Positions 1-10,804 of a stretch of DNA of 64,000 bases are shown piece by piece. Where the stretch lies: positions 1,426,001 to 1,490,000 of the forward strand of contig NOKP01000009.1 of the NCBI GenBank assembly GCA_002682825.1, in the 5' to 3' direction. How positions within the stretch are numbered: the first letter of the stretch is position 1; each line of letters begins with the position of its first letter. Source of the DNA: Neonectria sp. B-13 (taxonomy: Eukaryota; Ascomycota; Sordariomycetes; Hypocreales; Nectriaceae). The position numbers were made by a program, and so were the translations under genes. The notes beneath the pieces are model-generated. The model was not told the origin of the DNA. It did not search any database and saw only the letters and a list, made by a program, of their open reading frames with translations.

Positions 1-712
1 GGACACCGTCACCACCCCGGCGGAGCGTTCCGTTCGCGAAACCTCGGAGCGCATCGTCCGCGAGTTCTCGATAGCCAGCACTGCAACCTTTACCCAGGGC
101 GAAGAGGCCAAGTCCAGGACGGTGTCCGCCCTTACTGCGCTGTACCTCCTGTCGCCAACCCTGGGCTTCCGCGCCGACAAGTGGGTGCCGCGAACGCTGC
201 TTCAGAATCTCGAGACGTATATACGGTCGGCGCTACAGGCAAGCATCACCGCCCTGTCGCGCTCGCTGGGCCAGCTCCCGACCTTGGACAAGGCGTTGGC
301 CGAGGTGACAGCCAAGTGTCAGAACATTGTGTCTCTGGAAATGATCTTGGATATCACCAAGGGCCCGAGCCACCCTCTCCTGCCGGCTTCGAGCCAACAA
401 AGCCAGCCCAACCTCTTGCAATATCTTCTGTCTCACTTAGAAACGGGCAGTCTCGCGTCCTTCTTCTGGAGGACCATGGCCAGCAGTCTCGCCAACCGGG
501 TCCAGGACATTGTGAACCGCGGGGGAGTCGTGGCGAGAACTCTGCGGGCAAACAAGGCCGCGGTCGGCGATGCGATCAGGCAGGCTGTTGTTAAAGGCTC
601 TCAGCTTCCCGGCGCATTATCCGGCGCCAAGGGGAAGACGCGGACCGAGGGGAACTGGGATCGTGAGGTAGCTGTAATGGTGGGCAGTGTTGTCAACAAC
701 CTGGGGCGATAG
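1..712 (+). CDS. cog5: Conserved oligomeric Golgi complex subunit 5, C-terminal part (5' end outside window)
   Basis: The frame is open from base 2 to the TAG ending at 712 with no stop, so the gene enters from the left; 236 residues are visible. COG5 belongs to the eight-subunit COG tether (lobe B) that acts in retrograde vesicle docking at the Golgi. The assignment rests on recalled similarity to the fungal COG5 C-terminus: a helical stretch with 'KWVPRTLLQNLE', 'SRSLGQLPTLDKALAEV', 'CQNIVSLEM', then 'LETGSLASFFWRTMAS' and the terminal 'REVAVMVGSVVNNLGR'. No intron is seen in the visible part. The N-terminal COG5 domain lies upstream and cannot be inspected. Confidence 0.8.
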   Translation, partial: DTVTTPAERSVRETSERIVREFSIASTATFTQGEEAKSRTVSALTALYLLSPTLGFRADKWVPRTLLQNLETYIRSALQASITALSRSLGQLPTLDKALAEVTAKCQNIVSLEMILDITKGPSHPLLPASSQQSQPNLLQYLLSHLETGSLASFFWRTMASSLANRVQDIVNRGGVVARTLRANKAAVGDAIRQAVVKGSQLPGALSGAKGKTRTEGNWDREVAVMVGSVVNNLGR

Positions 713-1129
713 GTGGCGCATTCCTTGCGAGACCTGGATTTAGCAAGCTGATGGATAGACGCTACCCTACATGTTCAGCCGGCACTCCAATTGTCCCGTC
801 GGTGGTCGCCAAGTCTGGACTCTTATCACTCCGCACTTGCGACAATGATACGTTGTCGTTTACCACTATGCTCTCTCAATCGCAACCGCAATCGCAACAA
901 ACCATTCTTGTATGCAGATCATCATCGTTCGTGAATTATGTGATGCGTTGGCAGGTTGGCCCAATCAGCATGCGTCAACCCCCCGCATTCAGCAATCTCA
1001 CCCAAACTCGGTCCAGGAACCTCCCTTCGTTCAACATCAAACATCTCATTCCAAATCAAGCAGCAACTCAGCGGCCACGTATCTTGATCTCTTCTCGTCG
1101 CAACTTGGTATACCACAGATCAATACAAA
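713..1129. promoter_or_regulatory. Intergenic region, 3' end of cog5 and promoter of gelsolin-like gene
   Basis: There is no gene in these 417 bases. A CCAAT pentamer lies at 961-965, about 165 bases before the next start codon. A short imperfect run of CAATCGCAAC/CAACCGCAAT lies around 880-900. The stretch just before the ATG is A-rich (ACAAAATGG), a good fungal start context. Confidence 0.4.
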
Positions 1130-2329
1130 ATGGCACCCACTCAGGGTCTGGTCCATCTCAAAGAGTACGACATCAAGGACAGCAACGTCGAGCTTATCGG
1201 ATCCAACATCGACCACGAGGTCAAGTACAATTCGGCCGCCACCGAGCCCGCGTGGAACGATGGCAGGGTCGGCCTAGAACCCGGCCTCTTCGTCTGGCGC
1301 ATCGAACAGTTCGAGGTGGTGTCCTGGCCCAAGGCAAAGTACGGCACATTCTACGACGGAGACAGCTTCATCGTCCTCTACTCGTATAAAATCGGCAACA
1401 AAGACGGCAACGAGAAGCTGGCACACGACATCTTCTTTTGGCTAGGGGCGCATACGTCGCAGGATGAAGCGGGTACGGCGGCTTACAAGACGGCCGAGTT
1501 GGACGAGTTCCTGCGAGGGTCGGCTACCCAGCATCGCGAAGTCCAGGTGGCGCCATCCGACGAGTTTTTAGGCCTGTTCCCGCGAATGTCCATCCGCACG
1601 GGAGGAACCCGCTCGGGATTCCGGCACGTACAGGAGGAGGCCAAGAACGACACGCTCACGCTGTTGCGCGTCTTCAAGAACCCGGCGGCTGGCGCCAATG
1701 GCGTGGTTGTGCTTGAGGTGGAGCCCACCTGGCGCAGTCTCGACGACGCCGACGTCTTCGTGCTTGAGACGGGCGGCAAGATTTGGGTTTGGCAGGGCAA
1801 GGACTGCAGTCCTATGGAGAAGGGCAAGGCGGCGCAGGTGGCACATGACATGACGGTCGCGAAGCACGCCGAGGTCGAGGTGCTCTCGCAGGCCGAGTTC
1901 CGATCGAGACGGGTGGTCGATCTACTGGGAGGCGACGGAGAGACGCCGCGGGCAGGATTCCGCAATAGACGACCGTTGGCGTCTGGCAACCAACCGCACG
2001 CCGCCGATCCTCAGCCCAGAAGGCTCTTCCGGCTTAGCGACGACTCCGGCAAGCTCTCGTTCAACCTCGTCAAGGACGGCGAGCGGATAACGCGCGAGGA
2101 TCTCGACAGCGATGACATATTCCTGTTGGACGATGCTGGCAAGGCCATCTGGGTGTGGGAAGGAAGTGGAGCCAGCGCCACAGAGAAGAAGCAGTGGTAC
2201 AGCGTCGCTCAGTCTTACCTGCGGTATTTGCAAGCCGAGGACGGGCATGAGGAGGCGTACCTGATGCCGGTGGCCAAGGTGGTCGAGGGTAACGAGAGTC
2301 GAGGGTTTCTCAAGACGATTGCGGCGTGA
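1130..2329 (+). CDS. Gelsolin/severin-like actin-binding protein
   Basis: Single exon, 399 residues. Proteins of this family sever, cap or bundle actin filaments under calcium or phosphoinositide control. Three gelsolin-type repeats can be placed: about residues 45-155 (starts 'GLFVWRIEQFEVVSWP', with the hallmark 'GTFYDGDSFIVLYSY'), about 170-265 ('LDDADVFVLETGGKIWVWQG') and about 295-395 ('DLDSDDIFLLDDAGKAIWVWEG'). Each has the D-x-[DF]-x-L-[DE]-x-G-x-x-I-W-V-W strand that defines the fold. The length agrees with fungal severin-like proteins (about 380-400) and is half that of animal gelsolin. The start is the first ATG in the frame, in an ACAAAATGGC context. The gene follows cog5 in the same direction. 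Biochemical activity (severing versus capping) cannot be told from sequence. Confidence 0.88.
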   Translation: MAPTQGLVHLKEYDIKDSNVELIGSNIDHEVKYNSAATEPAWNDGRVGLEPGLFVWRIEQFEVVSWPKAKYGTFYDGDSFIVLYSYKIGNKDGNEKLAHDIFFWLGAHTSQDEAGTAAYKTAELDEFLRGSATQHREVQVAPSDEFLGLFPRMSIRTGGTRSGFRHVQEEAKNDTLTLLRVFKNPAAGANGVVVLEVEPTWRSLDDADVFVLETGGKIWVWQGKDCSPMEKGKAAQVAHDMTVAKHAEVEVLSQAEFRSRRVVDLLGGDGETPRAGFRNRRPLASGNQPHAADPQPRRLFRLSDDSGKLSFNLVKDGERITREDLDSDDIFLLDDAGKAIWVWEGSGASATEKKQWYSVAQSYLRYLQAEDGHEEAYLMPVAKVVEGNESRGFLKTIAA

Positions 2330-4864
2330 GGCAGCGGCGAGGCAGCGGCGAGGCAGCGGAAAGACAGAAGAGGCTGGCATGGGCAGAGTTAGTAGCATGT
2401 AGCAGAAGCAGACGCCTGGTGCACTAGGAATTCGGTTAGTCATGGAGTGCGACGAGGATCGGATGCTCGGCAACGCAGATGGGACCACACGAAGCCACAG
2501 GCAGGCCGGGGTTTGGACAAGGGCGAGACTACCGAGCTAGATGACCCATACTAAGATAATCTGGATTGAGATCATCCCGACTAGATGAGCCACACGGCGT
2601 GGGGTCTCTGTGGGCTTTTGACCTGTGTTGAGCATCATGACATGATGGAGCTCTGGACGGGAGGGACAGGCGTTGTAACCGTCTGGACTGGCCGGAAGAC
2701 GCAGGGCGTAGGGCGTGAGCGAGTTTGTCCGTACAGAGCATAGGCCGTTGTATAGCTGCGACACACCAAAGGACGCACGCAGGGACACGGACGGCGATCA
2801 TGCAAGTCGGTGGGATTATCCTTAGACACAAAACAACCTTAGGGTTAAAGTTTTTTTTGAGCTGTTTGTGTCGTGTGGGAGTCGAGACCTTCGGGAGTTA
2901 ACCGGTGTCGATCACGCGGCGTAGTAAATTATCTTATCAATCGCACGCCACACGCTTCAGCATCTTATCGATCAGCCAATCTTATCGATCAGCATCTAAT
3001 CAGTTCAGGGTCAACCCCAAACGGGCCAACAACCCACATCCCGAGTCCCGTCCGCGACTCTCCATTACGGCCCAAATGTTCTAGATGCCGAGGGCTCCCA
3101 AAAGGCCCTGGAGAGCGCGAAAGAGAAGACGACATGCCACATATTTGTGGATTTGTGCGGAGCTGTTTCAAAGATTGTCGAGAGCCCACGGCTCCCACGG
3201 CTGTCCCATCGGGTCATTTCCCTGAGGCCCTCTGCTCTTCCCATCCTCTGCAGTGTGGGCTGACCCGACGTGAAGGACATGCCGACGAAGCTGCGAACGG
3301 CATGCGAGAAATGCCAGCTATTGACTGGGGACTATAACTGGGGATTCTGGATCCTCATGGGTGATTGCCGAAGCCAGGCAAGCCCATCCTGGTTGCGACC
3401 CGGATTCGCTCGTGTTGCTCCGAGTCCGGACCCAGTTTCTCTGTGCAAATTGCAACGTCAACCTCGCCTAAGGCCCGCCGCCCATTCCGTGTACTCATTG
3501 TCTCGCCATTTTTTGAATCATGGAGGGGGGATGGGGACCTTTCTGTCCGCCCAAAGCAGCGTCCAGCAGGAGGACTTGGACGGGTGATCCCCGCCACCGC
3601 ACGCCAAAGTGCAGAACGGGTGGGTTCCTTGGCTATACTAGCATGCCGTTATCCGAGATGTTCGATGCGAGTGCATCCAACGGTCCGTAGCTACGGGTTG
3701 GAGGCGTTGGAGGCGTTCGGGGCGTTCGATGGTGCATGGAGGGTTTGCGTCTGTGTCGGGTCCTGCTGGGTCCAGCTTGGTGTTGCTGGATGCAGTTGGG
3801 CCTTCTGGGTTCAGTGGTTCTACTGGATCCAGTCGGTTCGAGACCTGCATCCTATAGCAGAATCCAGCGGGGCTTCCTTGGGGGCTCCTTGATCTGAACG
3901 GCCTCGCGGCCGCGTGGTGCGCGGACAGCTCTGTCGCGTGTCGTCCGACCCGTCGTGGCTTGTGATGGTCTGTGACGGCCTGTGACGATGCCTCATTTGC
4001 CTCCCCTGCAAGCCCTGCAAGCCCTGGACCGCGCCGGGCCAGTTGCCAAGATGGACACTAGCGGTGCCGTGCCATCCCGGGCCTGGGTCGCCCGTTCGTT
4101 CTGGTGTCCGGGTTTACGTCTTCGCGGGCGGGGACCGTCCATCCGTGTCCATCTGATAACCCGTCTTGGCGGGTCCGAGCTAGGAGCTGGACCGCCGGGG
4201 ACGGACGTCTTGGACACATCTGGCAATCTAAGGTTAAAGCTGAAAAGAACCTTTCCTGACGGGTGGAGATGGCGACGCCGGAGCGCTGTCGAGGATTCAT
4301 ACCCACGGAACGCGTCTGGAATATAGCTCAGCGAGGTAGGGATGGCCGCTGTAGGCTGTAAGTGATGTCGGGCATTGTGGCTCGACGACGGCCCTAGACG
4401 AGATATCTTGGGCGTCGTGCAGACGCATGAATGGAGTCATTCCGCTCCAGTGGTGAGAGCCCGCATCCTCCCATCCCGCGACGAGTACGAATCGAGTTGT
4501 TCGTAAAGGCGACGATCTTTTCGGCCTCGGTTAGTGATGGAGAACGACGTGGAGGATGGGGGTTAGTGACAAACGAGGCTTGTTTGGGGCGTGGAGGCGA
4601 GTTGCAACTCGTGGTCGGCGACTGGCGAAGAGTTTTTCTCTCTCTTAGTGCTTCCCGTCATTGCGGATGATGGATGGAGGCATTGGTGCTGGTGTATCAA
4701 GTATAAAGCTTTGTGTTCTCCCGTGGTGATGATGATTCCCACAGATCAGCATCGGGCCTCGATTCGCCTTCTCCACTGCCTTTCTTACATCAGAGACCAG
4801 CCAGTCTATTTGGCTCTGTGATTGATACAAATCCCTCACTGGTGTTGAGTCGTCAACTCGCAGA
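2330..4864. promoter_or_regulatory. 2.5-kb non-coding region upstream of ferric reductase
   Basis: No frame here shows a recognisable domain, so I call no gene. Right after the gelsolin stop an 11-bp unit GAGGCAGCGGC is repeated about three times (2328-2360). Three copies of ATCTTATC(A/G)ATC start at 2931, 2962 and 2979; the last two belong to a 15-bp direct repeat. On the minus strand these read GATAAGAT, i.e. GATA-factor cores. Around 3690-3850 and 3940-4030 the sequence is made of short degenerate repeats (GGAGGCGTT, GGGTCCAG, GCAAGCCCT). A TATAAA lies at 4702-4707, 158 bases before the reductase ATG. Confidence 0.4.
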
Positions 4865-7055
4865 ATGCGACTCTGTCCCTCACTCGCTGCGGCGACGGCC
4901 CTCCTGGTGTCCGTCGCCCACGGTGAGCCCCTCGTGGGCTATGGAACGCCCAACTACGAAAACCCCTGTCTCTACGCCTGTGGCTACTCAGTTCCTTCAA
5001 CGGTCGAGTGCCCCGAGTACGCCGACATGACTCCCGAGGAGAGGGCCGAGGCATATCCCTCCGCTGCGTGTCTCGGCAACGACACCTCATATCTAACCTC
5101 CATTGCCTGGTGCATTCATGGACGCTGCGAAGAGGAGTCCAAGATGTGGGAGATTGAAAAGTACTGGGAAGAATCTCTCTTCTACGGTGTCACCGATCCT
5201 GGCGTGGTGGTGCGATACAACTACGTCGAGGCTCTTGAGCACGTCGACTCCAAGCACCCCAAGGCTCTGGCTGCGGACGAGTTGGTTCTGAACCGGACCA
5301 TTGCCGTCACAGACGACATGTACCTTGGCTACATCAATGGCGTTATGGGGTCCAAGGCTGTTGCAAAGAACGAAGCCACCTTCTCGTAAGTGATGCAGCT
5401 CCATTGGCGATTCCACTGCTAATCGCCACAGACTCCTCGTTTTCCTCGGCGGTGTCGTCGCCCCCGTCGGCCTCTCCCTATTCCGCCTGCTCCCCTGGCC
5501 CGTGGCCGTTCGCAGCAAGTTCTACGCCTACTTCATCGACCCTCCCGTCTTTGGGAGGCGTCACAACATGCCCGTCCTCGGGCTGGCCATGATTCCCACC
5601 CGCGGCCAGGCCATATTTATCGTCTACATCATCGCCATCAACTGCGTAGCTACCTTTGTGGGATATCCCTACTACGCCACCAACTCCTTTTACCCCGACC
5701 GCAAATATGAGCTCACTCGACACATCGCCAACCGTCTGGGCATGCTGTCCTTTGCCAATATCCCCCTCACCATTTTGTACGGAGGGAGAAACAACCTGCT
5801 GCTGTGGACGACCAACTGGTCGCACTCGACTTTCTTGCTGCTTCATCGATGGGTGGCCTTCACCTGCACCATGCAGGCTTGCCTTCACTCTGCCATGTGG
5901 TTGGAGCTCCAGGCTTCTGCCGGCTACTACTACGAGTCCGCTGCCATGCCGTACTGGTACTGGGGAATCATCGGCACCCTGGCCCTGAGCCTGCTCATCC
6001 CCCTGTCGATGCTGCCGCTTCGCAAGCACTGGTATGAGATCTTCCTCCTCGGTCACATCGCCCTGGCTGTCGTGGCCATCGTCGGTTCGTGGTACCACAT
6101 CGTCTATCTCTACGAGGGCTCCGACGGCTACGACATCTGGCTGTTCATCGCCATGGCCGTCTGGGCCTTCGACAGGCTCTTGCGAGTGGCCCGTGTGAGC
6201 AAGCACGGCATCAAGAGGGCATATGTTACCAGGGTTGACGACGAGTACATCCGGATCGACGTCCCCGGTGTCGAGTGCCGCGGATACTGCTACGCGTACT
6301 TCCCTACCGTTTCGTGGCGCATGTGGGAGAACCACCCCTTCTCCATCGTCGGCCTCAACCCCGGCCGCACCATGGATTCTCTGGCGTCCAACTCTGACAC
6401 CGAGGGTTCTTCGGTGGCCGTCGACGGCGCTGCGAAGAAGGAGGCCGGCATCGTCACCAAGACTCGGTCCGTCGCCACCCGCAACCACAAGCAGAACGGC
6501 ATCACCATTTTCATCCGCCCTCACAAGGGCCTGACCAACCTCCTCGCCTCCAAAGCCGGTCTCGAGGCCGGAATTCCCGTGCTGATCGAGGCCACCTACG
6601 GCCACGAGGGCAAGACATACATCCAGGGCACCGATGGCAACTTTGCACCTACCCCTGACTACCCCAATACTCTCTGCATCGCCGGCGGTGTCGGCATCAC
6701 CGCCGTGCTCCCCGCTCTCCAGAGCTCTCTCAGTCTCTACGGCCCCGTCGGAACCACCAAGTTGTACTGGGGCATTCGAAACCGCGGCCTCGTGGATGCC
6801 GTGGAGGGCATGTTGGTCGGCCAGGGCGAGGGCACAAAGGCGGCCTGGGGTCACATTGAGCCACATATTACGGTCGGTTCGCGCCTCAACGTGAGACAGA
6901 TCTTGGAGGAAGAGCTGGGAGAAGCCGGAGGCGCTGGAACGACGGTTATTGTCTGTGGACCCTTGGCCATGTGTGACGAGGTCCGATATGCGGTGTCGGC
7001 GCTGGCTCGGCATGGAGCTGTGGTGCGGCTGATGGAGGAGACGGTGGCGTGGTAG
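4865..7055 (+). CDS. Ferric/cupric reductase, FRE family (NOX-like transmembrane metalloreductase)
   Basis: Exons 4865-5385 and 5432-7055; the intron has GTAAGT donor, CTAAT branch and CACAG acceptor. The 714-residue product should reduce extracellular Fe(III) or Cu(II) with cytosolic NADPH, feeding high-affinity iron uptake. Visible: a signal peptide (residues 1-20); a Cys-rich outer segment (about 35-90, six Cys); the ferric-reductase membrane core with two heme-ligand pairs, His312/His326 and His382/His396, each with 13 residues between; the FAD-binding HPFS at 475-478; the nucleotide-binding GGVGIT near 592; and the terminal CGPLAMC near 682. All cofactor residues are present, so the enzyme looks functional. 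It ends 75 bp from the stop of the convergent DUF1446 gene. A GATA-type cluster about 1.9 kb upstream could mediate iron control, which is inference. Substrate metal is not decidable from sequence. Confidence 0.93.
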
Positions 7056-7130
7056 CGCGGTATATACTCGGTCAAAGAAATTGATCGTGAATTTGGTCAT
7101 TTCCAACTATTTGTTTTGTCTAATTTTACA

Positions 7131-9047
7131 CTAAATCCGGCCTCGTCGGAGGAACTTGTTGGGCAGCTCGATGTGCTTCGCCCGCAAGTACTCGCAAATA
7201 TTCTTCCCCAGCGTGTCGTACTCGCTTGTGGAGTTGTATCCACGATCGAGGTGGTCTCTTACGAGGAAGTGCACCGCCCGGATGCCGGGGATCTCGAACC
7301 GCTCAATCTTCTTGCCCTTGTTGCTGCCCTCGAGCAGCTGCTGAATCTTCTCGATTGTCAACACACTACGCAGCCAGTCCCATTCATCCGCGTGGCGCAC
7401 GTAGAAGCCCACGTTGGCATCCGATGCCTTGTCACCGGAGCGGCCGCCGACGATCCAGCCCAGAGGTCCGCGGGTCGTAGGACCAAAGGTCTCCAGGTCG
7501 ACGGGGTTCTTGGTCTCATACGACTTCTGGTCGCGGGGGTAGTCTGGCCTGGTGTTTTCCTGGACGGCGATTTCGATGGACTTGTTGGCCCAGGGGAGCT
7601 CGACGCGGTGGGCGATCTCCTTTTGGGGAAGAAGCGTCACGTAGTATTCGTAGAATGGCTTGCCTTCGCTTTGGCGCTGGTCGTTGCCGAGCGTTGCGCC
7701 GGGACAGCTCTGCAGGAAGTTCTCCATGCACCAGCGGTTGAAGCCGGGGACGTCGAGGGTGAACTTGTCGACGAGCGCCTTGTTCTTGGTCTGGACGAAG
7801 ATGCGGAAGTCGACAGTGGACACCTCCTGGTTCCGGGGGTTGTCTGGGGAGTAGCCATTCAGCGTAAACTTGAGGCACGTCAGGTCCTTGATCGCGTCGC
7901 CGATCGAGTGGCGGATCTGTCGCTCTGTCCACTCGGCCTTCTCCTCGAGGTCGAGACCGACGATGTAGTAGTGGAACTCGGCCTGGTAGCCTCCGAACGC
8001 GGTGATGCCGACCTTTGTCGTGGAGGGTGCGGGAAGACCCTTGACACCGCTGACCAGGACGCGGTCCTTGGCAATGTCCTCCATGACGATGCCCTCGAGG
8101 TTGGCAGTGACATCGGAGCCGTAGTACAGAGGGCCCTGGATCTCGTACAGCAGCTGCGAGGAAACTGTACCGACGGACACCTCGCCGCCAGTGCCGGGCT
8201 CCTTGCTGAGGATGCACGACCCGTCGTGCTGGATCTCGGCGATGGGGAAGCCGATGTTCTCGCACTTGTCCATCAGGCGCTTGAAGCCCGAGTAGTAGCC
8301 GCCGCACACGTACGCCGAGCACTCGATCAGATGGCCTGCCACCAGCGAGCCGGCGATCTGGTCGAGGTCCGTCTCGCGGTTCCAGCCGTGCCACCACATG
8401 GACGCGCCGATGGTAGTAGCGGCGTCGGCGACACGGCCGGCGATGACAATGTCGCATCCTTGGCGGAGGGCTTCTGCGATGCCAGCGCCGCCGAGATAGC
8501 ACCTAGGTCGGTCAGTACAGTGCTGGGGGTGCTTGCTGAGGACGACTTACTGGGCGCAGAGGATATCGTGGCCCCATTCCTTTAGAGTCTCGCCCGTCAT
8601 CAAGCTGACAAACTCCTCGCCGTTCTCGTACAGCCGTTTGATCGTGTCCGTGACTTCATCGCCGTTGATCCATCCCACCTTCAAATCAAGCCCCTGCCGC
8701 TTGACCTCCTCCTCGACCAGCTTGGCGAGGAGCTCCGTGTCGCTGGCACCGGCATTGACGGCGACTTTGATGTTCTTGGACTTGAGATACGGCAGCGCAG
8801 GGGACAGGTTGTCCATGAAGGTCGGGTCGAAGAGGCCCACGGGCTCCTCCTTGAGCTCGCCGGCCTGGCGCGCGCGCGTGTTTTCCGTCTTCTGGGCGCC
8901 GTGCAGCGTCATGGTGCATTCTGACAGCCAGTCTCCGATGATGCAGTCGATGTCGCAGTTCTTGGCCAGGTCGCCGATGGCTCGCTGGCGGTCGGAGAAG
9001 CCGCCGGACGAACCGGCGATGCGGATTGCTCGCTTTGTGGCAGGCAT
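7131..9047 (-). CDS. DUF1446 / AtuA-like family protein
   Basis: Minus-strand exons 9047-8551 and 8502-7131, joined by a 48-nt intron whose removal restores 'CAQCYLGGAGIAEALRQG'; 622 residues. AtuA is encoded in the acyclic terpene utilisation operon of Pseudomonas; the eukaryotic relatives have no settled reaction. Seen here: an N-terminal 'RIAGSSGGFSDRQRA' segment, the core with 'INGDEVTD' and 'GCDIVIAGRVADAATTIGA', and a C-terminal ferredoxin-fold-like part (about 510-620) typical of the two-domain fungal form. I start at 9047 (MPATKRAIRIAG); an upstream in-frame ATG at 9104 would add 19 residues encoded in a CT-rich leader and looks less likely. Product localisation is probably soluble, as no signal or membrane segment is seen. 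Confidence 0.85.
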
Positions 9048-9773
9048 TTTGATATTGGCCTCTGTATCGACTCTTGTTGTCAATGCGTAGGGTTCGAGTA
9101 TCATCTACTCTCTCTATCTCTCTCTCTCTCCGCCTTCAACATCCGTCTTCTTATACATCACCTCTCCCCTCCTTTCCACACGTCATCAGTCAAGCCCGGA
9201 AGACAGCACGCGGAGTTGCACTCTCACGTCTCCAACCGACTGGCTTCGCTCTCCCGCGTTCGGCCCAAACTGTCACGACACCTTCTCCTCACGCCAGAAC
9301 CAGTCTAGCCCCGCATGAAGATTTGACCTCGAGACATCGAATCGAGAGTGTGGGGTTTAACTCCGCCGCCACGCCGCGTTCTTGGGGTTCCTTAGCCGAT
9401 TGGGACGGCGGAAAAGAATACCCACCAGCGAATGACATCGTTGGAGAAGACTCGGAGAGGCGAAGTCTGCCGAGATGTAGGATTTGGGTGAGCTGGATAT
9501 GCGGATATTCAATTTCCTTTATTCCGGAGTCAGGGTATCATTTCGAGTCGTTGGGGGGTCGTGGTTGATGTTTGGGGCGGAAATCTTATCCCGGTCGCCA
9601 ACCACTGGCGGTATGCTAATTAATTACACAAAACTGAGGAAACACGATTCGGAGTCGCTGATTAATTGACAAGGCACTGTATTTCTTAATCTCTAATTCT
9701 TGGAGGTGAAAAGAGCTGCTGCACTACCACAATTAGTCCTGACTAGCCCCCAGTCGTCGCCCTCGACCGACCT

Positions 9774-9865
9774 TTGTGGTCTTGCGTTTCATGTCACTTC
9801 TTGGCAATCATCCGACTTTTTGTGATCTTGCGTTTCATGTCGCTGCTTGGCAATCGTTCGTTTTC
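9774..9865. repeat. 46-bp tandem duplication, two diverged copies
   Basis: Two units of period 46 share the core TCTTGCGTTTCATGTC followed by TTGGCAATC. Copy 1 is 9774-9819, copy 2 9820-9865, differing at several positions. The repeat lies in non-coding DNA. Confidence 0.6.
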
Positions 9866-10723
9866 TCCTTCTTTCTCTGAATTTGGTGAGATTTAACTGC
9901 AACTTCATTTCACGACTCTCGCTGACTGCATCATGACAATCCACCAGTCCATCGAGATCTGCTCCCACGTCGAAACCTCGTCTTCCCTCCTTCTCTTCGG
10001 ACAGTCGCATACTATCGAGCATTTTCAGGCAAACCATACCTACCAACGAATGCGTGCGTTTACTGGCCCGCTTGTATCAAGTCACCGTTTGCTTATCTTG
10101 ATACCCGACCTGCCGAACGAGTGATCGTCAAACTCTTATCGTAGCATTATCCTAGCACTTAAATGCAGTCGGCCTCGAACTTTTGACTTGCCTCGATAAC
10201 CCCAAATGTCGCTGACATCACCAAACTCAAGAATAATTGGACCTTGAATGCAGTTATGAACTGACTGTGTCGACCTTCCGCAGGCTTCTCGCCGTGACAC
10301 CCTGTTAATTTCACCATGTGAGTTTCTTTTGAAGCTCACTGGATCAATACCAAGTCGATCACTGCTGGTTGTGATCGCCGACCACTCCAAGCTCCCCCAC
10401 GCCATCCACTTAAAATGCCCTGCGAAAGACTTCAATGTCACCTCAAGGTGATACTGCGGGCATTCTATTAACTTAAGTCTAACACTCAACCCACTACGTC
10501 GAAAAAATTGTCCTTCTGACATGGGTTCGCTAGATTGACGCCACTCAGTTCCCCCACGTGGATGTTGATCGTGATATCTACCGGCGTATTTCAAGGCATG
10601 ACCCCTACTTCCGCGCTAGTGTACGGCACCCATTCGATTTCCGAATTAGGAAACTCGACGGAGCTTGATTGCACGTGGGCCATAGTTGCAGTGATGTTTG
10701 GGATGATATCACTGAATCAGCTG

Positions 10724-10729
10724 TATAAA
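10724..10729 (+). promoter_or_regulatory. TATA box candidate for the EEP-fold gene
   Basis: TATAAA, 76 bases ahead of the ATG at 10805, spacing compatible with a fungal core promoter. Assigned by sequence and position only. Confidence 0.4.
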
Positions 10730-10804
10730 GAGCGAGCTACGCGGGCCAGAATGCGTTTCAGAATCACCGTTATCTAGAGGGAATCTCGTCAACTACTCCC
10801 CAAC

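Larger units (their letters stand above)
9048..10804. promoter_or_regulatory. 1.75-kb divergent intergenic region
   Basis: The region lies between the DUF1446 start and the EEP-fold gene. The first 100 bases are CT-rich (CTCTCTATCTCTCTC at 9108-9130), usual for a fungal 5' leader. A 46-bp direct repeat lies at 9774-9865. A TATAAA box is at 10724-10729, 76 bases before the next start. Open frames here (for example 10136-10594 minus, 152 codons) show no domain and are not called. Confidence 0.35.

Noticed and set aside
2873..4326. Several overlapping 70-175 codon frames between gelsolin and reductase
   Set aside because: No start context, no domain, mutually overlapping; treated as non-coding.
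5478..7106. 542-codon minus-strand frame opposite the ferric reductase
   Set aside because: No domain; exact antisense of a well-supported gene. GC-rich codon use keeps such frames open.
7116..8585. 489-codon plus-strand frame opposite the DUF1446 gene
   Set aside because: Leu/Val/Asp-rich composition typical of an antisense shadow; no motif.
10136..10594. 152-codon minus-strand frame
   Set aside because: No similarity or motif; overlaps the promoter of the EEP-fold gene.
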